From NCBI GenBank assembly GCA_019359675.1, contig JAHHGX010000065.1, positions 124,001-188,000 of the forward strand: DNA of 64,000 nt, given 5' to 3'. Made by a program: the position numbers and the translations under genes. Within the stretch, counting starts at the first letter, position 1, and every line of letters starts with the position of its first letter. Positions 26,580-35,465 of the stretch are shown piece after piece. The stretch comes from Calothrix sp. FI2-JRJ7 (GTDB lineage Bacteria > Cyanobacteriota > Cyanobacteriia > Cyanobacteriales > Nostocaceae). Under the pieces are notes generated by a model. It ran no database searches, was not told the DNA's origin, and worked only from the letters and a program-made list of their open reading frames with translations.

Positions 26580-28613
26580 TTAGCGTCTTAAATCGGCAAT
26601 GGCGCCTTTTGTCATTGCGGCGATGGCTTGGTCGGTAGCTTTAGGTAGGTGATAATATTTACCACCGGAAACAGTTGCTAATTCTTTTGCAAATCCTGTT
26701 GAGACAAATTTACTTTCGGTATCTATTACTAAAAGCTGCATTCCAAGAGCGCGGATTCGTGCTGCAATGTCTAATAATTCAGCTTTGATATCGGGTTTCC
26801 GGTCTGGGTCTTGCGGTTCTCCTAATGAACGTGAGAGGGGAATGTTACCACGACCATCAGTAATTGCAACTAATACTACTTGTCCAATATCACCACTCAT
26901 TTGAGCGTTCATCCCTACACGTACAGCTTGAGTTAATCCATGTGCTAATGGGGAACCACCACCACAAGGTAATCTTTCTAAACGGTTACGTGCAAGTGCT
27001 ATTGAACGAGTGGGAGGTAATAACACTTCTGCTTGTTCACCTCTAAAAGGTATTAATGATATTTGGTCGCGGTTTTGATACGCTTCGGTTAGTAATTGCA
27101 TGACGGCGCCTTTTGCCGACTGCATCCTGTTTAATGCCATTGAACCAGATGCATCAACTATAAATACAACTAAGGCGCCTGCTTTACGAACCAACCGTTT
27201 TGAACGCATATCACCCTGTTCAACAACGACTTTACGATTTGGTTGTCGTTCTCTACGGGCTTTTTGATATGGCGCCGCAGCACGTAAAGTAGCATCAACA
27301 GCAATACGTTTTACTTTACCCTTGGGCAACATGGGCTTAACGTAACGTCCTCGGTCATCAGAAAATATTGAATTACGACTTCCTGACTTACCTTGACGTT
27401 GTGACATTTGGGCAAAATACAACACACTATCATCAAGAATTACTCCCTCTGAGTCAAAGATAAATTCTTCGGGAATACCTGGTGGTTCCTGTTCGGGTTG
27501 TTCTTGGTCTTCGTTTTCTTCTTGTTCTTCTTCTTCTTCCTGTTCTTGTTCTTGGTTATCTTGCTCGTCTTGACTTTGTGGTGGTGGAGGAGGGGGTGGA
27601 GGTGGTTGGTCGGGTGGTGTTTGTATAACAGTTGCTCTTGGCACTATTACTAATTCCACCGCGCGTTTTAAATCTTCGGCAGTAACTTTACTACGTCCTT
27701 CTAAAGCTGCTGCTGCCCTAGCTACTCGTACAGCAAATAACTCAGCGCGATGTCCTTGAACTTGCGCTCGAACAGCTTCATCAACTAAATAAGCTATTTG
27801 CTCATGAGTAATAATGACTTCTTTGAGCCACTCACGCGCCAATATAATCTGAGTTTTAATGCTGTCAATGTCTTCACTGTACTGCTGTAAAAACTCTTGA
27901 GGCGAACGCGAGTAAGATATAGCTTGTTCCACAGCTTCAACACGTTGGTCTAAACCAAGCACACCACTAGCAGAAAGAACTATAGCAATACGGTCAAGAA
28001 GGTGTTCACGCAAGTCTCCTTCTTCTGGGTTATACGTAGCTATAAATAAAGGTCTACAGGGATGCTGAAAGCTGATACCCTCACGTTCAATTTGGTTACG
28101 CCCATCAGATAATACAGTTAATAGCTGGTTACTTATTTGGTCATCCAGTAAGTTTATTTCATCAACGTATAAAACTCCCCGATGTGCAGTAGCGAGTAAA
28201 CCAGGTTGAAATATAGTGGCGCCTTGTTTTACAGACTCTTCCACATCAACAGAACCTAATAACCTATCTTCTGTAGTGCCAAGCGGTATCTGTACAAAAG
28301 GCGCCGGAATAATCTCTGTCTCTGTTGTGGAACAGGCATCTTGCCTGTTTATTTCCACAAGAATATCATCCCACTCTTCAGGACGACTAGGGTCACAATT
28401 ACTTATCCCCCCTTTTACAACTTCAATAGGAGGCAACAAAGCATGAATAGCGCGCGCCATTACAGACTTTGCCGTACCGCGACGACCTGCAATAGCAACT
28501 CCCCCTAGTCCAGGGTCAACTGCTGCCAATAATAAAGCTAGTTTAATAGCTTCCTGACCGACAACGGCAGCCAGGGGAAAAGCCGTAATAGTAGGTTGAA
28601 TAGACACTGGCAT
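26580..28613 (-). CDS. chlD: Magnesium chelatase ATPase subunit D
   Basis: ChlD subunit of Mg-chelatase, which with ChlI and ChlH inserts Mg2+ into protoporphyrin IX, the first committed step of chlorophyll synthesis. 677 residues: an AAA+ domain (Walker A GRRGTAKS at 43-50; [12 protein letters not shown] as Walker B), a poly-Pro/acidic linker (PPPPPPPPP then a Glu/Gln run), and a C-terminal von Willebrand A domain with the MIDAS motif DASGSMA. Residues 86-99 ([14 protein letters not shown]) are encoded by a dispersed repeat inserted in frame within the AAA+ domain. Confidence 0.95.
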   Translation of the reverse strand: MPVSIQPTITAFPLAAVVGQEAIKLALLLAAVDPGLGGVAIAGRRGTAKSVMARAIHALLPPIEVVKGGISNCDPSRPEEWDDILVEINRQDACSTTETEIIPAPFVQIPLGTTEDRLLGSVDVEESVKQGATIFQPGLLATAHRGVLYVDEINLLDDQISNQLLTVLSDGRNQIEREGISFQHPCRPLFIATYNPEEGDLREHLLDRIAIVLSASGVLGLDQRVEAVEQAISYSRSPQEFLQQYSEDIDSIKTQIILAREWLKEVIITHEQIAYLVDEAVRAQVQGHRAELFAVRVARAAAALEGRSKVTAEDLKRAVELVIVPRATVIQTPPDQPPPPPPPPPQSQDEQDNQEQEQEEEEEQEENEDQEQPEQEPPGIPEEFIFDSEGVILDDSVLYFAQMSQRQGKSGSRNSIFSDDRGRYVKPMLPKGKVKRIAVDATLRAAAPYQKARRERQPNRKVVVEQGDMRSKRLVRKAGALVVFIVDASGSMALNRMQSAKGAVMQLLTEAYQNRDQISLIPFRGEQAEVLLPPTRSIALARNRLERLPCGGGSPLAHGLTQAVRVGMNAQMSGDIGQVVLVAITDGRGNIPLSRSLGEPQDPDRKPDIKAELLDIAARIRALGMQLLVIDTESKFVSTGFAKELATVSGGKYYHLPKATDQAIAAMTKGAIADLRR
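28323..28361. repeat. Dispersed repeat inserted in frame in chlD
   Basis: On the minus strand the unit reads ACAGGCAAGATGCCTGTTCC plus ACA, a variant of the ACGGGCA(A/G)GGATGCCCGTTCCACA family at 3332, 30074 and 36034. It encodes the [10 protein letters not shown] peptide in chlD. Confidence 0.7.
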
Positions 28614-28654
28614 AGCTTAAATAATTATCTTATCGGCTTTTAGCATACCAGAAT

Positions 28655-28675
28655 AGTGCTGAGTGCTGAGTGTTG
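28655..28675. repeat. AGTGCTG heptamer tandem repeat
   Basis: Three 7-bp units AGTGCTG, AGTGCTG, AGTGTTG. The same heptamer forms the seven-unit array inside menE (48902-48950). Confidence 0.75.
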
Positions 28676-28683
28676 AAGACAAA

Positions 28684-28920
28684 TCAGAAGATTTCACGAC
28701 CTACTGGTTCTCCGCTATCTATTTCACCATGTAAATTATCTATCGTTACATGTGACAATAACTCATCAAGGTCATATATTTTCTCGCCAAAGCGGGGTAA
28801 ACTGCTTGTAATACTTTGTAGCGCCAAAGATTCTACAGATTGACCAGTTAATTCTGCAAAGCGATGTAATTCCTCAAAGAGTGATTCTGATATTTCAAGC
28901 GTTAGCTTTTGAGTAGCCAT
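28684..28920 (-). CDS. Small antitoxin-like protein
   Basis: 78 residues from the ATG at 28920 (MATQKLTLEISESLFEELHR). The beta-strand TQKLTLEI followed by two helices (SLFEELHRFAELTG and SVESLALQSITSSL) fits the ribbon-helix-helix-like antitoxins that accompany PIN toxins in cyanobacteria. The frame is open 68 codons further upstream, but that extension begins with a PIN-toxin N-terminus and looks like a chance fusion after a deletion. No toxin follows, so it is probably an orphan. Confidence 0.6.
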   Translation of the reverse strand: MATQKLTLEISESLFEELHRFAELTGQSVESLALQSITSSLPRFGEKIYDLDELLSHVTIDNLHGEIDSGEPVGREIF

Positions 28921-29124
28921 TTTTACTTGTATTGATGATACAAAATCATTTATGTAGGCATAAGGGAATAATCCCTCTTCGTTAGTTATGATATCACAAG
29001 TATAAGTCTCGGTATTTAATAAAATTACACCAAGCCCTGAAGTCAAAGCCCGTCCAACGGCTTTAAAATAGTTGTTATATTTACGAAATAAAGGAGCGAG
29101 AATGCTTGTATCAAGATAAATCAA
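28921..29124 (-). pseudogene. Stub of a PIN-domain toxin gene
   Basis: A TTG start at 29124, overlapping the stop of the upstream antitoxin by 2 bp, gives MIYLDTSILAPLF, the standard first strand of a VapC PIN domain with its first catalytic Asp. After about 13 codons the resemblance ends and the rest of the PIN core is missing. The open frame then runs into the next antitoxin gene. It looks like an internal deletion. Confidence 0.5.
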
Positions 29125-29358
29125 TAGCGCTCCTCTTCACGTGCATTAATGATAGTAGTACTTAAAGGCTCTCCTTTAACTGGAATTGCCTCTCGAAATT
29201 TTCTAATGTCTGCTAAATACTGCTCTCTTTGGTACGGGGGAACCAAACGAGCTACAACCTTATTTTTTTCTAACAAAATTATCTCTTCTCCCTTCGCCAC
29301 TAGCTCTAAGAGATTTTCGCGCGTTAGTGACTACTTCTTCCACATTAATTGTTAACAC
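29121..29358 (-). pseudogene. Phd/YefM-type antitoxin, frameshifted
   Basis: The GTG at 29358 has a good ribosome binding site (AGGAG, 7 nt upstream) and reads VLTINVEEVVTNAR. Past a GCGCG tract near 29318 the correct frame shifts: ENLLELVAKGEEIILLEKNK then VVARLVPPYQREQYLADIRK and a final INAREEERY. Restoring one GC dinucleotide joins the two as a complete Phd/YefM antitoxin of about 79 residues. Its stop overlaps the PIN-toxin start, the classical vapBC arrangement, and the toxin is also broken. Confidence 0.7.
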
Positions 29359-29520
29359 TACGCTTCTCCTAAAACATTGGCGTAGAATATTGACATAATA
29401 CAACTATATCATATTAAAGCTTCACTACAAATGATAATGGGAATTGGTTGAGATAGTGTAGGCAAGCTATTATCCTGTAACTCGTGCATGTTATGCTGTC
29501 TGTAAATTTGTACTAACTGA

Positions 29521-29739
29521 TTAAATAATTATCGTAAACAGTACCATAGTCAAAAATATAAGCTTTGGCGTGTAAAGCTCTCCAAAATCAGTAATACTGT
29601 GAATATGACAAGTTTCAGCAATATGCTTTTTTAACTTTTCGCCATACTTCGCTTTAAACCATTTATTAGAAGAAATAAACGCTAGCATACCACCAGCTTT
29701 TAAAAGCTGCAACGCACGCGCGCTAAAATCTGCCTGCAA
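29521..29739 (-). pseudogene. Fragment of a type II/IIG restriction-modification methylase
   Basis: About 50 codons match the region after the catalytic motif of Eco57I/TaqI-like adenine methylases: QADFSARALQLLKAGGMLAF, then ISSNKWFKAKYGEKLKKHIA and SITDFGEL. The rest of this several-hundred-residue enzyme is absent. Beyond SITDFGEL, the next frame reads LHAKAYIFDYGTVYDNYLIS, which recalls phospholipase-D-like motifs of some helicases, so two remnants may be joined here. Nothing here is likely to be functional. Confidence 0.6.
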
Positions 29740-29846
29740 TGCTTAAAATTTGCAGTAGTTATCAATAATTGAAAACATGATGATATGGTGCCAGTCAGAT
29801 AAAACTACTGCACGGCACCGTTAAAATTTTCGGTAAAATCCAGATT

Positions 29847-29874
29847 ATGGAGACGTGACATGTCACGTCTCTAC
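29847..29874. repeat. 28-bp dispersed palindrome, copy 3
   Basis: Core GAGACGTGACATGTCACGTC plus TC is a perfect 22-bp palindrome; the outer bases (TATG on the left, CTAC on the right) have diverged. Confidence 0.8.
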
Positions 29875-30073
29875 ATTAATAGAAATTTTTTCATAGCATA
29901 TGATTGCATGTTGAAAGCTTATATTGCGAACACATCTTCGTAAATATTTGACATTGTGAAATTTAAACAAAAACTTGATAGTGCATTTATAAATTTTCCT
30001 TTGCTTACTTTTAGAATTTTTACTTATATCTAACGTTGTCTAATAAGGTAACTTTAGCACATTATGGATATGG

Positions 30074-30100
30074 GACGGGCAGGGATGCCCATCCCACAAG
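30074..30100. repeat. GGGCA-GGATGCCC dispersed repeat, copy 2
   Basis: GACGGGCAGGGATGCCCATC then CCACAAG. With the preceding TGG it forms a hairpin that could terminate the permease transcript on the minus strand. Confidence 0.75.
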
Positions 30101-30115
30101 AGGTTATACAAGAGG

Positions 30116-31411
30116 TTAACTTGTTGCAACGGCACGTCTAACTTTGTGCCATATTAAACCTGCGATAATTAATGCTATACCAACTTGCCAAATTGATGAT
30201 TCTACCCAGAATGCTAAAAATAAGCAGGATAATATTCCTAGGATGGCTATCCATTTGGGATATAGGCGTTCTTGAGGTGGAATTTTTAATGCTGCAAAGT
30301 TGGTGATTGCGTAGTATATTAATACGCTAAATGCGCTGAATGACCAAGTTGTTTTTACGTTACCTAATAATACTAATAGCGCAATTGTGGCGCCTACTAA
30401 TATAACGGCATAATGTGGGGTTGTTTGCTGTTGGTTTAAACGCGCTAAAAATCTTGGTGCATCAGAGCGTCTTCCCATTGCTAACCATACGCGCGATAAT
30501 CCTAATATCAAATTTAATAGTACACCTAACATTGCTGTCATGGCGCCTATTGCTAAAACTACACTGGCGCCACTACCTGCTACACTACGAACTGCTGCTT
30601 CTAAAGGCGCCGTTTTGATTTGTTGGTTTTGACTACCTAATATATCTACTCCTACTGCACCAATACCGACAACTGCCACTGTTATATAAAGCGACATGGT
30701 TAGTAACAAACAAACAATCATTGCTCTAGGAATAGTTACCCGTGGGTTTTTGGCTTCTTCCCCCATTGTCGCGATACGTCCATAACCTGTATAAGCTACA
30801 AACATCAGCGCGCTAGCTTGAAGTATATTTGCCAGGGAAACTTCGCTTAATGTTGGTGATAAATTACTTGTACCTTCTGTAATTGCACGCGGTAAGCAAA
30901 CTAGAATAAAAAACCCTAAAGATAATAACGTTACAGACACTATTACGGTGTTAGCTAAATTCGAGCGCTTTACTCCACTGAGAACAATTACAGTAATAAT
31001 TGCTACAGGAATAAATGCAATAGGAACAATCAAGTTTGAACTTAAACCCAGAATATTAACTAAATATCCAGCGAAACCTAAAGCTGCTGTTGCTGCTGAA
31101 GCTGTCTTTGCTACCAAAAACATCCAACCTGCTGTAAACCCAAACGCTGGAGTTAAATATCTGTACCCATATTCATAACTACCACCGCTCACCGGATGAC
31201 TTGCTGCTAACTGTGCGCTGTTGAGTCCGTTAAAAGTTGCTACTAAGGCGCCTATTGCTATTGCTATTATTACCGCAGGCCCAGCAATTCCGGCTGCAAT
31301 ACCTATACTTACAAATACCCCTGTACCAACTATTGACCCCAAACCCATAAAGGTGGCGCCGAATACTCCTAACTCACGTTTCAACTGAGGCTGTGGGTTA
31401 GTAACAGCCAT
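30116..31411 (-). CDS. APC-superfamily amino acid permease
   Basis: 431-residue inner-membrane transporter of the amino acid/polyamine/organocation superfamily with about 12 spans. The first span carries the family motif GLGSIVGTGVFVSIGIAAGI, followed by NSAQLAASHPVSGGSYEYGY. The cytoplasmic loop has GEEAKNPRVTIPRAM, and later LSRVWLAMGRRSDAPRFLAR. The substrate is not evident. The neighbouring genes on both sides are remnants, and a repeat hairpin follows its stop. Confidence 0.92.
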   Translation of the reverse strand: MAVTNPQPQLKRELGVFGATFMGLGSIVGTGVFVSIGIAAGIAGPAVIIAIAIGALVATFNGLNSAQLAASHPVSGGSYEYGYRYLTPAFGFTAGWMFLVAKTASAATAALGFAGYLVNILGLSSNLIVPIAFIPVAIITVIVLSGVKRSNLANTVIVSVTLLSLGFFILVCLPRAITEGTSNLSPTLSEVSLANILQASALMFVAYTGYGRIATMGEEAKNPRVTIPRAMIVCLLLTMSLYITVAVVGIGAVGVDILGSQNQQIKTAPLEAAVRSVAGSGASVVLAIGAMTAMLGVLLNLILGLSRVWLAMGRRSDAPRFLARLNQQQTTPHYAVILVGATIALLVLLGNVKTTWSFSAFSVLIYYAITNFAALKIPPQERLYPKWIAILGILSCLFLAFWVESSIWQVGIALIIAGLIWHKVRRAVATS

Positions 31412-31509
31412 ATTTTACCCCCTGGTAAGCTAAAACCATTTGGCTAAATATTCTCAATAATTTAATATTTCTATTATTTTAGATTTTGGTTAAATTCAGG
31501 TAATCAACT

Positions 31510-31536
31510 ATCCGTTACATCCGTTGCATCCGTTGT
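31510..31536. repeat. ATCCGTTGC 9-bp tandem repeat
   Basis: Three 9-bp units ATCCGTTAC, ATCCGTTGC, ATCCGTTGT. Confidence 0.6.
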
Positions 31537-31600
31537 AAGCAACCCATCATTTTTTACTCGATGCCGCCAAGTAATGTAAGATTTTCTCTACACGTTGCAC

Positions 31601-31830
31601 TTAAACCAGTTGGATTTGAGCATCGGCGCCACAAGCAAGTATTAATCCATTTGAACTAAAAGCAAGCGCCATACTGTACCATTATTTGTATTTAAGGTTT
31701 TGATACAGCTATATGTATTAATATTCCATAGTTTAATTGTACCATTTTTGGTGCCGCAAGCCAGTGTACCATCAGGACTAAATGCAATTAATGTAATTGC
31801 ATGTCTATAATTTCCTATCTGAGTACACTC
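31601..31830 (-). pseudogene. WD40-repeat remnant
   Basis: Reading the minus strand from about 31830 gives TQIGNYRHAITLIAFSPDGT and then LACGTKNGTIKLWNINTYSC, a textbook WD40 blade. After NNGT the frame must shift by one to continue as SMALAFSSNGLILACGADAQ up to a stop at 31601. The rest of a WD40 protein is missing on both sides. It is a decayed end of a longer gene, which are common in filamentous cyanobacteria. Confidence 0.65.
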
Positions 31831-31903
31831 AGCACTCTTGATATTCCTTTGTGTCCTTTGCGGTTTAATTTTTTACCACAGAGACACTCTTGACACAGAG
31901 AAA

Positions 31904-33124
31904 CTATCTAGATGTATTTCGTGTGTTTCTAAATTTTTTATCTTCAGCTTTAATCCAAATAAACATTGGCACTGCTATAAGTTGACTCACAACCGAAAAA
32001 CCTACTAGCCAATTAATCGATTTATCATATAAAATCCCCATTAAAGCACTTCCCAAAAACCAGGCTATTCCATACCCTGTACTAAATATACCGTATGCTG
32101 TAGCTCTTATATCTGGAGGTACTATTTTAGCGACTGCTGCTTTTACTATAGATTCTTGGGCGCCCATTCCGATACCCCAAACTATAACCCCTAGTAAAAC
32201 TAGATTAGTATTATCTAAAAACAGTAACGGAGCAAAAAACGCTGATGTGAAAGCGGCAATAGCTAAAGTAGAAATACCGAATAAGTCAAAAAGATAACCA
32301 AATAAAAGTGCTGCAATTGCGTCAACTCCCATTGCTAAAGCATAAAATAATGGAATGGTAAGCCCTGAAGCAACATGATTCTTTTGAAAGTGATAAGCAA
32401 TTAAGGGAAAATCCACATATCCAGCCGCAACAATTGCTACAGCTATTAAGTAATACCAAAAAACTTTCGGTAATCCTTCATTACTTGTTATATTACCTGG
32501 CTCAAAATCACGAGGGTTTGGATAAATTCTTTGTCCGACTAATAATACTATCAATCCTAAAACAGCAGGAACTACTAAAATTAGAAAGCCGTTTTTATAT
32601 TCTCCCTGAAAATATACTACAGCAGCAACAGATAACGGGCCAATAACGGCGCCTATTTGATCCATTGCTTCGTGTAACCCAAACCCAAAGCCATTACCAA
32701 CTTGACTAACTGCATACGACAGCAAAGCATCACGTGGAGGAGTACGAACTGCTTTACCTGTACGTTCTGCCATCATCAGACCAGCAGCAACTTCCCATCT
32801 ACCAGCAAATGCCAGCAGTGGTACAACTGCCGTATTTAAAATAAAGCCAAGTGTTGTAATACCCCAATATTTCTTACTTTGGTCACTTAAATACCCAATA
32901 AATACACGTAACCCATAACCAATTAACTCACCAAACCCCGCAACTAAACCTACTACCGTACCACTGGCACCTAATACTTGCAAATATGCTCCTGTAATAC
33001 TGCGCGCTCCTTCATAAGTAGCATCCGCACATAGGCTCACAAACCCAATTAATATTACAAACTTTAACGCGGCGCCTTTTTGCTGCATACTTTGATATGA
33101 CAAAATTTCACTTTTACCATTCAA
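31904..33124 (-). CDS. Major facilitator superfamily transporter
   Basis: 406-residue MFS protein with 10-12 spans (for example ALKFVILIGFVSLCADATYE and FGELIGYGLRVFIGYLSDQS, where GYLSDQSKKYWGITTLG is the loop 2-3 motif). It also has the RTGKAVRTPPRDALLSYAVS segment typical of a cyanobacterial MFS subfamily. The second half has a repeat of the motif at GYLFDLFGISTLAIAAF. Substrate is unknown. The start is a TTG at 33124; an ATG at residue 13 (33088) is an equally good start. Confidence 0.88.
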   Translation of the reverse strand: MNGKSEILSYQSMQQKGAALKFVILIGFVSLCADATYEGARSITGAYLQVLGASGTVVGLVAGFGELIGYGLRVFIGYLSDQSKKYWGITTLGFILNTAVVPLLAFAGRWEVAAGLMMAERTGKAVRTPPRDALLSYAVSQVGNGFGFGLHEAMDQIGAVIGPLSVAAVVYFQGEYKNGFLILVVPAVLGLIVLLVGQRIYPNPRDFEPGNITSNEGLPKVFWYYLIAVAIVAAGYVDFPLIAYHFQKNHVASGLTIPLFYALAMGVDAIAALLFGYLFDLFGISTLAIAAFTSAFFAPLLFLDNTNLVLLGVIVWGIGMGAQESIVKAAVAKIVPPDIRATAYGIFSTGYGIAWFLGSALMGILYDKSINWLVGFSVVSQLIAVPMFIWIKAEDKKFRNTRNTSR

Positions 33125-33408
33125 GCATGTACACGCTAAAAAATTGTCAACACTGAACAGTCAACGTGTGCGCTTGTTGATCTTAGTTGTAAACACGGAT
33201 AAAAGCAAATCTAAATATTTAATTTTTTATCTGATTCTATAAAGAGTTGGTGAAGATAATTTTTTTGCCATATTTTCATGTATAAATGTTATAATTTGCT
33301 TTTCGTAAAACTACTGAGCAAACAGTAATTATGTCGATATGACCTTGATTTAAAGTTTGTTCAACGTAGTTTACTCGCGTGTATTGATAACAAATTTTTG
33401 AAATATAA

Positions 33409-34647
33409 ATGAAATTCTTTAAGCTATTAATTGGAGTATTGCTGGCTACAATCGCAGAACCAGCTCTCGGTGCAACGTTTACAACAATTAGAAATAACGG
33501 TCCATCCTCGAATCGAGTAGATGCTGTTTTTCTCGGTGATGGATATACAGAGGCAGACCTAGCGAGTGGAACATACAACAATCACATCAACGGCTATCTT
33601 GACTACCAGTTCTCTAACTCCTTAAACTCCGACCCATTCTTTCGATACCGCAACTATTTCAATATACATAAAATCGATGTGGTCTCTAACGAGTCAGGAG
33701 CTGATGTTCCGGTAGAAAATATTTTCCGCGACACAGCACTCGGCGCCAGCTACTACTATGATGGAATAACTGAGCGGTTGCTTTACATTAATGATTACCA
33801 AGCTAACGCAGTGCGTGATGCAGCTCTTGCTGGTGCTGGGTGGACAGCAGAAATGCAGTATGTAATCGTCAACGATACTAAGTATGGTGGTGGTGGTGGT
33901 GCTTATGCTGTTTACGCAGGTGGAAACGACTCTGCAAAAGAAGTTGCCTTACACGAAATAGGTCATTCTTTTAGTAAACTAGCCGATGAATATGGTGGGT
34001 TTGACACTCCTTACATTGGAGGAGAACCGAGCGAAGTAAACGTTACTACAAACCCTACAGGTAACAAGTGGTCGCGCTGGGTAGGTTATGACCAACCAGG
34101 TATTGGAGTTATTGGTGCTTATGAAGGCGGACGTTACTACAATACCGGAATTTACCGCCCATCAGATAATTCAAAGATGCGCTCATTGTACCGACCGTTC
34201 GATGCAGTTAGTCGTGAGAAAATCATTCTTGATATTTATGCTTTGGTCGATCCACTCGATTCTTGGCTTGATAATACGGCGCCTTTGGTTAATCCCACCC
34301 AACTTTTTGTAAACCCCATAGATAAAGGCGTCATCAACTTAGAGTGGTTTGTTAACGGTAATCTTATTCCCACAGCTAACCAAGACAAATTTAATTTGCG
34401 CGACTTCGGTTATGGAACAGGGGATTATACCATCTCAGCCCATGCTTTTGACCCAACTGGTTTTGACCCCGTGAATGCCTGGGTGCGAACAAACCAAAGT
34501 TCTTTAGAGCAGTTTGTCTCTTGGAATGTCACTTATACTACCTCAATTCCAGAACCTAGCACTATCTTTGGTCTCCTTGCCCTCAGCGCTTTAGCAACAA
34601 ATTCAGCCCGAAAGCGTAAACTCAAACGCGAGAGCATCCACAAATAA
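33409..34647 (+). CDS. M64-family metallopeptidase with PEP-CTERM sorting signal
   Basis: 412-residue secreted protein. A signal peptide (MKFFKLLIGVLLATIAEPAL, cleavage near GA) precedes an M64 (IgA peptidase-like) domain. That domain starts NRVDAVFLGDGYTEADLASG and carries the zinc site HEIGHS (His182, Glu183, His186) followed by LADEYGG. The C-terminus has the PEP-CTERM layout: IPEPS (380-384), a hydrophobic helix TIFGLLALSALA and basic RKRKLKR, which an exosortase recognises. It is therefore predicted to be exported and anchored or released at the cell surface or in exopolysaccharide. It stands alone; no exosortase is nearby. Confidence 0.92.
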   Translation: MKFFKLLIGVLLATIAEPALGATFTTIRNNGPSSNRVDAVFLGDGYTEADLASGTYNNHINGYLDYQFSNSLNSDPFFRYRNYFNIHKIDVVSNESGADVPVENIFRDTALGASYYYDGITERLLYINDYQANAVRDAALAGAGWTAEMQYVIVNDTKYGGGGGAYAVYAGGNDSAKEVALHEIGHSFSKLADEYGGFDTPYIGGEPSEVNVTTNPTGNKWSRWVGYDQPGIGVIGAYEGGRYYNTGIYRPSDNSKMRSLYRPFDAVSREKIILDIYALVDPLDSWLDNTAPLVNPTQLFVNPIDKGVINLEWFVNGNLIPTANQDKFNLRDFGYGTGDYTISAHAFDPTGFDPVNAWVRTNQSSLEQFVSWNVTYTTSIPEPSTIFGLLALSALATNSARKRKLKRESIHK

Positions 34648-34690
34648 ACAAATCTCTAAAACTGTTAAAAATAGCTGAGGAACGTAATTG

Positions 34691-34775
34691 TAGGTTGGGT
34701 TGAGGAAGCACAAACGCAGTTATCCGTTATCCAAAGGATATTCGCTTGTGGTAAGAAAACCCGACGTTATCTCAT
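34691..34775. repeat. GTAGGTTGGGTT element
   Basis: GTAGGTTGGGTTGAGGAAGC at the left and AAAACCCGACG near the right end form imperfect inverted ends of a small element; a related GTAGGTTGGGT hairpin is at 44351. An ATCCGTTATCC stretch lies inside. Confidence 0.5.
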
Positions 34776-34808
34776 ATAATTGGGAGTAGCTGTGAAAGTT
34801 GTAACAAT

Positions 34809-35033
34809 ATGAAAGTCTTAAAGCTAGCAACAGTTATTGATGCTTCGGGTAATTTACATATTGATGTACCAACAGACTTATCGGCAGGCGCCGTTGATGT
34901 AGTTATAGTCTTAAACCCAGGTACTCCAGAAAATACTCAGAAAAAATCTTACGATTTTTCAGATTTAGCAGGGCGTTTAAAATGGCAGGGTGACAGTGTA
35001 GCTATGCAAAGGGCATTAAGAGATGAGTGGTAA
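34809..35033 (+). CDS. Antitoxin of a VapBC-type pair
   Basis: 74 residues, MKVLKLATVIDASGNLHIDV then a DLSAGAVDVVIVLNP strand and a C-terminal YDFSDLAGRLKWQGDSVAMQ segment that would wrap the toxin. Its end overlaps the PIN toxin gene by 11 bp, the hallmark of a toxin-antitoxin operon with translational coupling. The fold of the N-terminal part (beta-rich) suggests an AbrB/DUF2281-like DNA-binding antitoxin. It probably represses its own operon. Confidence 0.82.
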   Translation: MKVLKLATVIDASGNLHIDVPTDLSAGAVDVVIVLNPGTPENTQKKSYDFSDLAGRLKWQGDSVAMQRALRDEW

Positions 35034-35400
35034 ACGCTATCTACTTGATACGAATGCTATTGTCGCTTTGTTGAAGGGTTCTACGGCATTAGTCCAATTA
35101 CTACAAGATGCTGAGTGGATTGGAATTTCTGTTATTAGCCAAATTGAATTTCTAGCATTTTCACAGATTAGTGAAGAAGACCGAAAGCTATTTGAGCAAT
35201 TCCTACAGCGCGTAGAAGTGATAAACTTACTCGCCGATAATAATTCATTAATTGAACAAATCATTCAAACTCGGATACAATATCGGTTAAAGCTTCCAGA
35301 TGCAATAGTTGCTTCAAGCGCACTTCAAGCAAGAGCAATTCTAGTAACTGCTGATAAAGAATTTGTTAAAGTAACAAACTTAACAGTTATAAATTGGTAA
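35023..35400 (+). CDS. PIN-domain ribonuclease toxin (VapC-like)
   Basis: 125-residue PIN-domain protein. The acidic metal-binding residues are present: Asp9 in YLLDTNAIV, Glu in ISQIEFLAF, Asp in KLPDAIVAS and Asp in LVTADKEF. It would cleave RNA when released from its antitoxin. It is intact, unlike the broken PIN gene at 28921-29124. The overlapping antitoxin is upstream; an Uma2 remnant follows on the other strand. Confidence 0.9.
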   Translation: MSGKRYLLDTNAIVALLKGSTALVQLLQDAEWIGISVISQIEFLAFSQISEEDRKLFEQFLQRVEVINLLADNNSLIEQIIQTRIQYRLKLPDAIVASSALQARAILVTADKEFVKVTNLTVINW

Positions 35401-35465
35401 TGTATGTAAGGGCGTTACGTGTAAAAGGCACTTAATTGTCAAGTTCTTATATAATTTATATGTAT

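Larger units (their letters stand above)
29740..30115. other. Gap with dispersed repeats (376 bp)
   Basis: No gene. It contains a copy of the 28-bp palindrome (29847-29874) and a copy of the GGGCAGGGATGCCC repeat (30074-30100), the latter 16 nt after the permease stop. Confidence 0.6.
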
